64,000 bases of DNA, taken from NCBI GenBank assembly GCA_054601695.1, contig BAAHQB010000194.1, forward strand, positions 62,001 through 126,000. The letters run 5' to 3'. This document shows, piece after piece, positions 1 to 64,000 of the stretch; the first letter of the stretch is position 1; every line of letters begins with the position of its first letter. The stretch is from Amorphochlora amoebiformis (lineage: Eukaryota > Cercozoa > Chlorarachniophyceae). A program made the position numbers and the translations under genes. The notes under the pieces are model-generated. The model did not search any database and was not told where the DNA came from. It was given only the letters and a program-made list of their open reading frames with translations.

Positions 1-27187
<27,187 letters not shown>

Positions 27188-27197
27188 CAAACAGAGG

Positions 27198-27259
<62 letters not shown>

Positions 27260-27366
27260 TTATATACATAAATCTAAATATATATATATATATATATGTA
27301 TATGTATATATTACCGTATTACTACAATGATGACAACAAGGATGATCTCAACTAACAAACAGAGGT

Positions 27367-27398
<32 letters not shown>

Positions 27399-27508
27399 CA
27401 TAAATCTAAATATATATATATATATATATGTATGTATATATATGTATATATTACCGTATTACTACAATGATGACAAAAAGGATGATCTCAACTAACAAAC
27501 AGAGGTTA

Positions 27509-27549
<41 letters not shown>

Positions 27550-27571
27550 TATATACCTATATATACATAAA

Positions 27572-27616
<45 letters not shown>

Positions 27617-27695
27617 GTATATATTACCGTATTTCTACAATGATGACAACAAGGATGATCTCAACTAACAAACAGAGGTTATATATGTATGTATA

Positions 27696-27744
<49 letters not shown>

Positions 27745-27759
27745 ATATATACATAAATC

Positions 27760-27800
<41 letters not shown>

Positions 27801-27854
27801 TACTGTATTACTACAATGATGACAACAAGGATGATCTCAACTAACAAACAGAGG

Positions 27855-27903
<49 letters not shown>

Positions 27904-28628
27904 ATATATATAATATATATATATTTACCTATATATACATAAATCTAAATATATATATATATATATATATATGTATATGTTACAATGATGACAACAAGGA
28001 TGATCTCAACTAACAAACAGGTATATATCTAGATACATATATATATATATACATATACACATATACTCCATATCTACTCCGAGAACATGTGCACATACAT
28101 GCCTACCTTAATGCTACCAATATTCACCAGAATCGGGCCCACAACGACATGAGTTCCAGCTGATGGAAGAAGCGAAGCCTAGAAAGCGAGATAGAAGAAT
28201 ATTCGATTGAGATTCGAGAATTCGAATAATTCGATTGAAATTCGAATCCGAATTCGAAGAACACACTAGGAAAAATGGCTAAGAGTGAGACTGAGGGTTC
28301 GAATCCGTACGCGTGCAAGAATTTCGGTATTCCGCAGAATTTCAGGGAGATTAAGTTAAGAGCGGATGATAATATGATAATAGACTCAACCTTTTCATAT
28401 ATCTTAGATCTGATAGATGATCGATCAGAGCCATGATACTAGTCTGGTAGTGATTTTACAACTTCATACATTATAACGCATCTTTGGGAATCCTAGTACT
28501 GGAAGAATATCTTAATATTCAAATACTAATGTTTAGTTGAAATCACTAGAAATCATCCAAATCAACAGTGCAATCTAGGCAATTGCATTGACCATGAAAC
28601 CAATGAAACCATTGTCGATGAAACATAT
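27188..28628. repeat. Convergent intergenic region: stop-codon echoes, then complex sequence
   Basis: 27187-28020 holds five echoes of the end of the peroxiredoxin-like gene, including its TAA stop and CAAACAGAGGTTATATA (near 27312, 27452, 27627, 27799 and 27985). They continue past the coding end into what should be 3' UTR or downstream DNA. 28020-28628 is largely complex sequence between convergent genes, without telomeric repeats. No clear terminator or polyadenylation signal can be singled out. Confidence 0.75.
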
Positions 28629-43776
<15,148 letters not shown>

Positions 43777-44292
43777 TCACAAGTCTGCCTCCCCTAAAAA
43801 AGTCAAAAAATGAAACTGAATAAACTCTCCCTCCCAATGACACGCCCCCCCCCCCTTCCCAAAAAACTCGACAAACATATTTGAAATTTTGGGGGGGGGG
43901 GGGGGAATGTGCGAATGAGGAAAATAAGACGTAGTCAGTTGAAGGACTTCGAGGGGATTTCACCCCTCCCCTTCCGCTTTTTTTTTTAGAATCCTAGGGT
44001 AGAAAAGATAAAATATATCTTTTCGTTGTTCTAGTAGGCGGGTACCTTATCTCAAAAGGGGGGGGGGGGGGGGGGGAGAAGAAATGAATTATTTAGTCTC
44101 CGATGCCAGCTAAATCGGTATATCTTATACAGAGATATCCCCATATTCCACCAATAGGATATCGATCGTAATCTTACTTTCGGTACTTTCTTCTAAATTT
44201 AAATCCCGGGATTATCCCTAAACACCCCGATACTACCCTTTTGAATCATCAACGACATTTTTCTGACCGCGATATTAAATAATTATTTTTTT

Positions 44293-44345
44293 ACCTTCTC
44301 GGCCTTTTGGCTTGGAATTATGGCGCCTTGCCCCGTTCGGGCGCC
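44293..44345 (+). ncRNA. U2-snRNA-like 5' stem-loop followed by a GC hairpin (truncated or pseudogene?)
   Basis: ACCTTCTCGGCCTTTTGGCT at 44293-44312 matches the conserved 5' end and stem-loop I of U2 snRNA. The next part of U2 (the GUAGUA branch-site pairing region) is absent. Instead GGAATTATGGCGCC...CCCCGTT...GGGCGCC follows, a 6-bp GC stem (44322-44327 with 44340-44345) reminiscent of the UGGAAU...CUUGCUCCGU part of U2 stem III. It may be an internally deleted U2 pseudogene or a U2-related RNA. It sits in a spacer between 239-bp direct repeats. No Sm site is obvious. Confidence 0.35.
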
Positions 44346-44600
44346 TACAATGGAAAATTAATAATCTACATAATTGCGGCTGCTCTCATATTGTGTTGTT
44401 GTTATCATAATGTCACTTTCGGCAATTTCTTCCAAATTTAAATCCCGGGATTATTCCCAAACACCCCGGGTTTGTGATCGACGTGAGATAGATACCATAG
44501 CTTGCTATGGAATGTATAAATATATTTAAGTATATATAATTGATAAAAATCTAGAATATGTTTATATATATATATATATACATATATATAATATATCTAG

Positions 44601-44647
<47 letters not shown>

Positions 44648-44655
44648 TTATTACA

Positions 44656-44715
<60 letters not shown>

Positions 44716-44749
44716 TAGTATATTTACTTATATATACATATATATACAC

Positions 44750-44794
<45 letters not shown>

Positions 44795-45059
44795 TAGCAT
44801 ATATATATATATACACATACTATGATGATACATACTAGTATACTGTAATTTGTATAATGATATCAGTAGTCATATAATAACTCATATTTATTAATTATTA
44901 ATATTATCATTTCGCGTTCTTGCCCCATGCCCTAAATGTCTAGCATGTCTTCACACGTACACAGAGCACTTACATATCAGAACAATCATCCATTTTTAAA
45001 TACTAGTTTGATGACTCGATCCTAGGAAAACAAGTTTAGCTCTGTCTAGTCTAAGTCTG

Positions 45060-45268
45060 CAGATTCTAGAGATTGAGCTGGAATTAATCCACTTACTTTT
45101 TTTCTAACTTTTTTCAACTTTGAGGTTTTGTTTGGTCGAGCTAGAGCTACTACTAGAACTACGAGCTGGAATCCATTTACTTTTTTTATAACTTTTTTCC
45201 AACTTCGAGGGGTTTGGTCTTGCTACTAGAGCTAGTCGGCAGACTGCGGTGGAATCCATTTACCTTTT
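45060..45268 (-). repeat. Echoes of the WD40 terminal exon beyond its stop codon
   Basis: A unit of about 85-90 bp repeats three times counting the exon: plus strand GGAATCCATTTAC.TTTT...AACTTTTTTCAACTTTGAGG near 45080-45130, 45170-45208 and 45250-45290. It covers the end of the last exon (CTCAAAGTTGAAAAAAG plus TAG) and following bases, so the coding end is multiplied downstream of the gene. Confidence 0.8.
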
Positions 45269-55742
<10,474 letters not shown>

Positions 55743-55858
55743 CAGTCCTGAAAAGGCACTGTCACGCTCTTGCCCTGCCTAACGCTGATTTCCAGGGAGT
55801 ATAGACTCATTTCCCCAACACCCAACCAGAAGTTAGACGACCAGAAACAACTAACATC
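55743..55858. promoter_or_regulatory. 116-bp bidirectional promoter between WD40 and ThrRS genes
   Basis: The two start codons (minus at 55740-55742, plus at 55859-55861) are separated by 116 bp of complex sequence with no (TA)n or telomeric repeat. Both promoters and 5' UTRs must fit here or overlap the coding regions. No TATA-like element stands out. Confidence 0.6.
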
Positions 55859-63629
<7,771 letters not shown>

Positions 63630-63639
63630 GTATATTATA

Positions 63640-63709
<70 letters not shown>

Positions 63710-63958
63710 TGTGTGTGTGTGTGTGCGTGTGTATGTATATGTAGACTAAATAGATACAAATATATGTATATTGAAATATAAATATCTATATATGCATATA
63801 TATATATATATTATATATGCATGTATATACATATACATGTCTACATCTACATGTAAATATGCTGTATATAATATATATAAAATATACATATATTATATAT
63901 ATATATATACGTATAATATATATGAATGTATAATAATATGAAGATAATATAATTATTG

Positions 63959-64000
<42 letters not shown>
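63630..64000. repeat. (TA)n/(TG)n intron continuing past the right edge
   Basis: ThrRS intron beginning GTATATTATACC; (TA)n with (TG)n at 63709-63730. No further exon before the window ends. Confidence 0.85.

Noticed and set aside
28275-28315. tRNA-like A-box (TGGCTAAGAGTG) and B-box (GGTTCGAATCC)
   Set aside because: The boxes are only about 10 bp apart, and neither acceptor nor T-stem pairing can be formed, so it is not a tRNA.
28275-28436. 53-codon plus-strand frame starting MAKSETEGSNPYACKNFG
   Set aside because: It lies in the convergent spacer antisense to the downstream region of GT8, with no splice partner, homology or repeat support. It could be a real small gene but nothing positive supports it.

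Overview
This window is nuclear DNA from an intron-rich eukaryote, probably a unicellular one. I cannot name the species. Two low-complexity sequences dominate it, (TA)n and telomere-type (TTAGGG)n/(CCCTAA)n. Scattered among them are about 90 small non-repetitive islands, typically 30-80 bp, which read as exons with GT-AG or GC-AG borders. Joined in phase, the islands give five protein genes with about 6.2 kb of coding sequence in 64 kb. All coordinates and splice phases were worked out by hand and may be off by a few bases.

Layout: (1) 2091-9772, minus: N-terminal half of a DDX10/Dbp4-type DEAD-box RNA helicase that runs off the left edge. (2) 11749-27187, plus: a 24-exon gene of about 432 codons with a peroxiredoxin-5-like domain whose peroxidatic Cys position reads Asp, plus a charged C-terminal region. 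(3) 28629-43776, minus: a 25-exon glycogenin-like GT8 glycosyltransferase of about 417 aa. (4) 45269-55742, minus: a 14-exon WD40 beta-propeller protein of about 400 aa. (5) 55859 to the right edge, plus: cytosolic threonyl-tRNA synthetase, cut off before motif 3. Genes 1/2 and 4/5 are divergent pairs (the second with only 116 bp between ATGs), 2/3 converge, and 4/3 are in tandem. No shared pathway links them; they look like ordinary housekeeping genes.

The most unusual signal is in the introns. They are built from (TA)n or telomeric repeat, and the repeats themselves supply the splice signals (GTATAT...ATATAG, GTTAGG or GTAACC...CCCTAG or CCTTAG). Many introns also hold arrays of 'exon-edge echoes'. 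These are truncated copies of the neighbouring exon's first bases plus its acceptor, lying upstream of the exon, or of its last bases plus its donor, lying downstream. Each copy is embedded in the same repeat. More than twenty exon edges across all five genes are echoed, from one to about sixteen times. Breakpoints fall where the exon has a short TA or TTAG-like match. I propose this as the candidate undescribed system: repeat-driven, boundary-anchored exon-fragment duplication.

Other points of note are a U2-snRNA-like 5' stem-loop in the GT8/WD40 spacer, a perfectly duplicated exon whose two copies cannot both be used in frame, several GC-AG introns, and a 425-bp (CG)n block inside a (TA)n intron.
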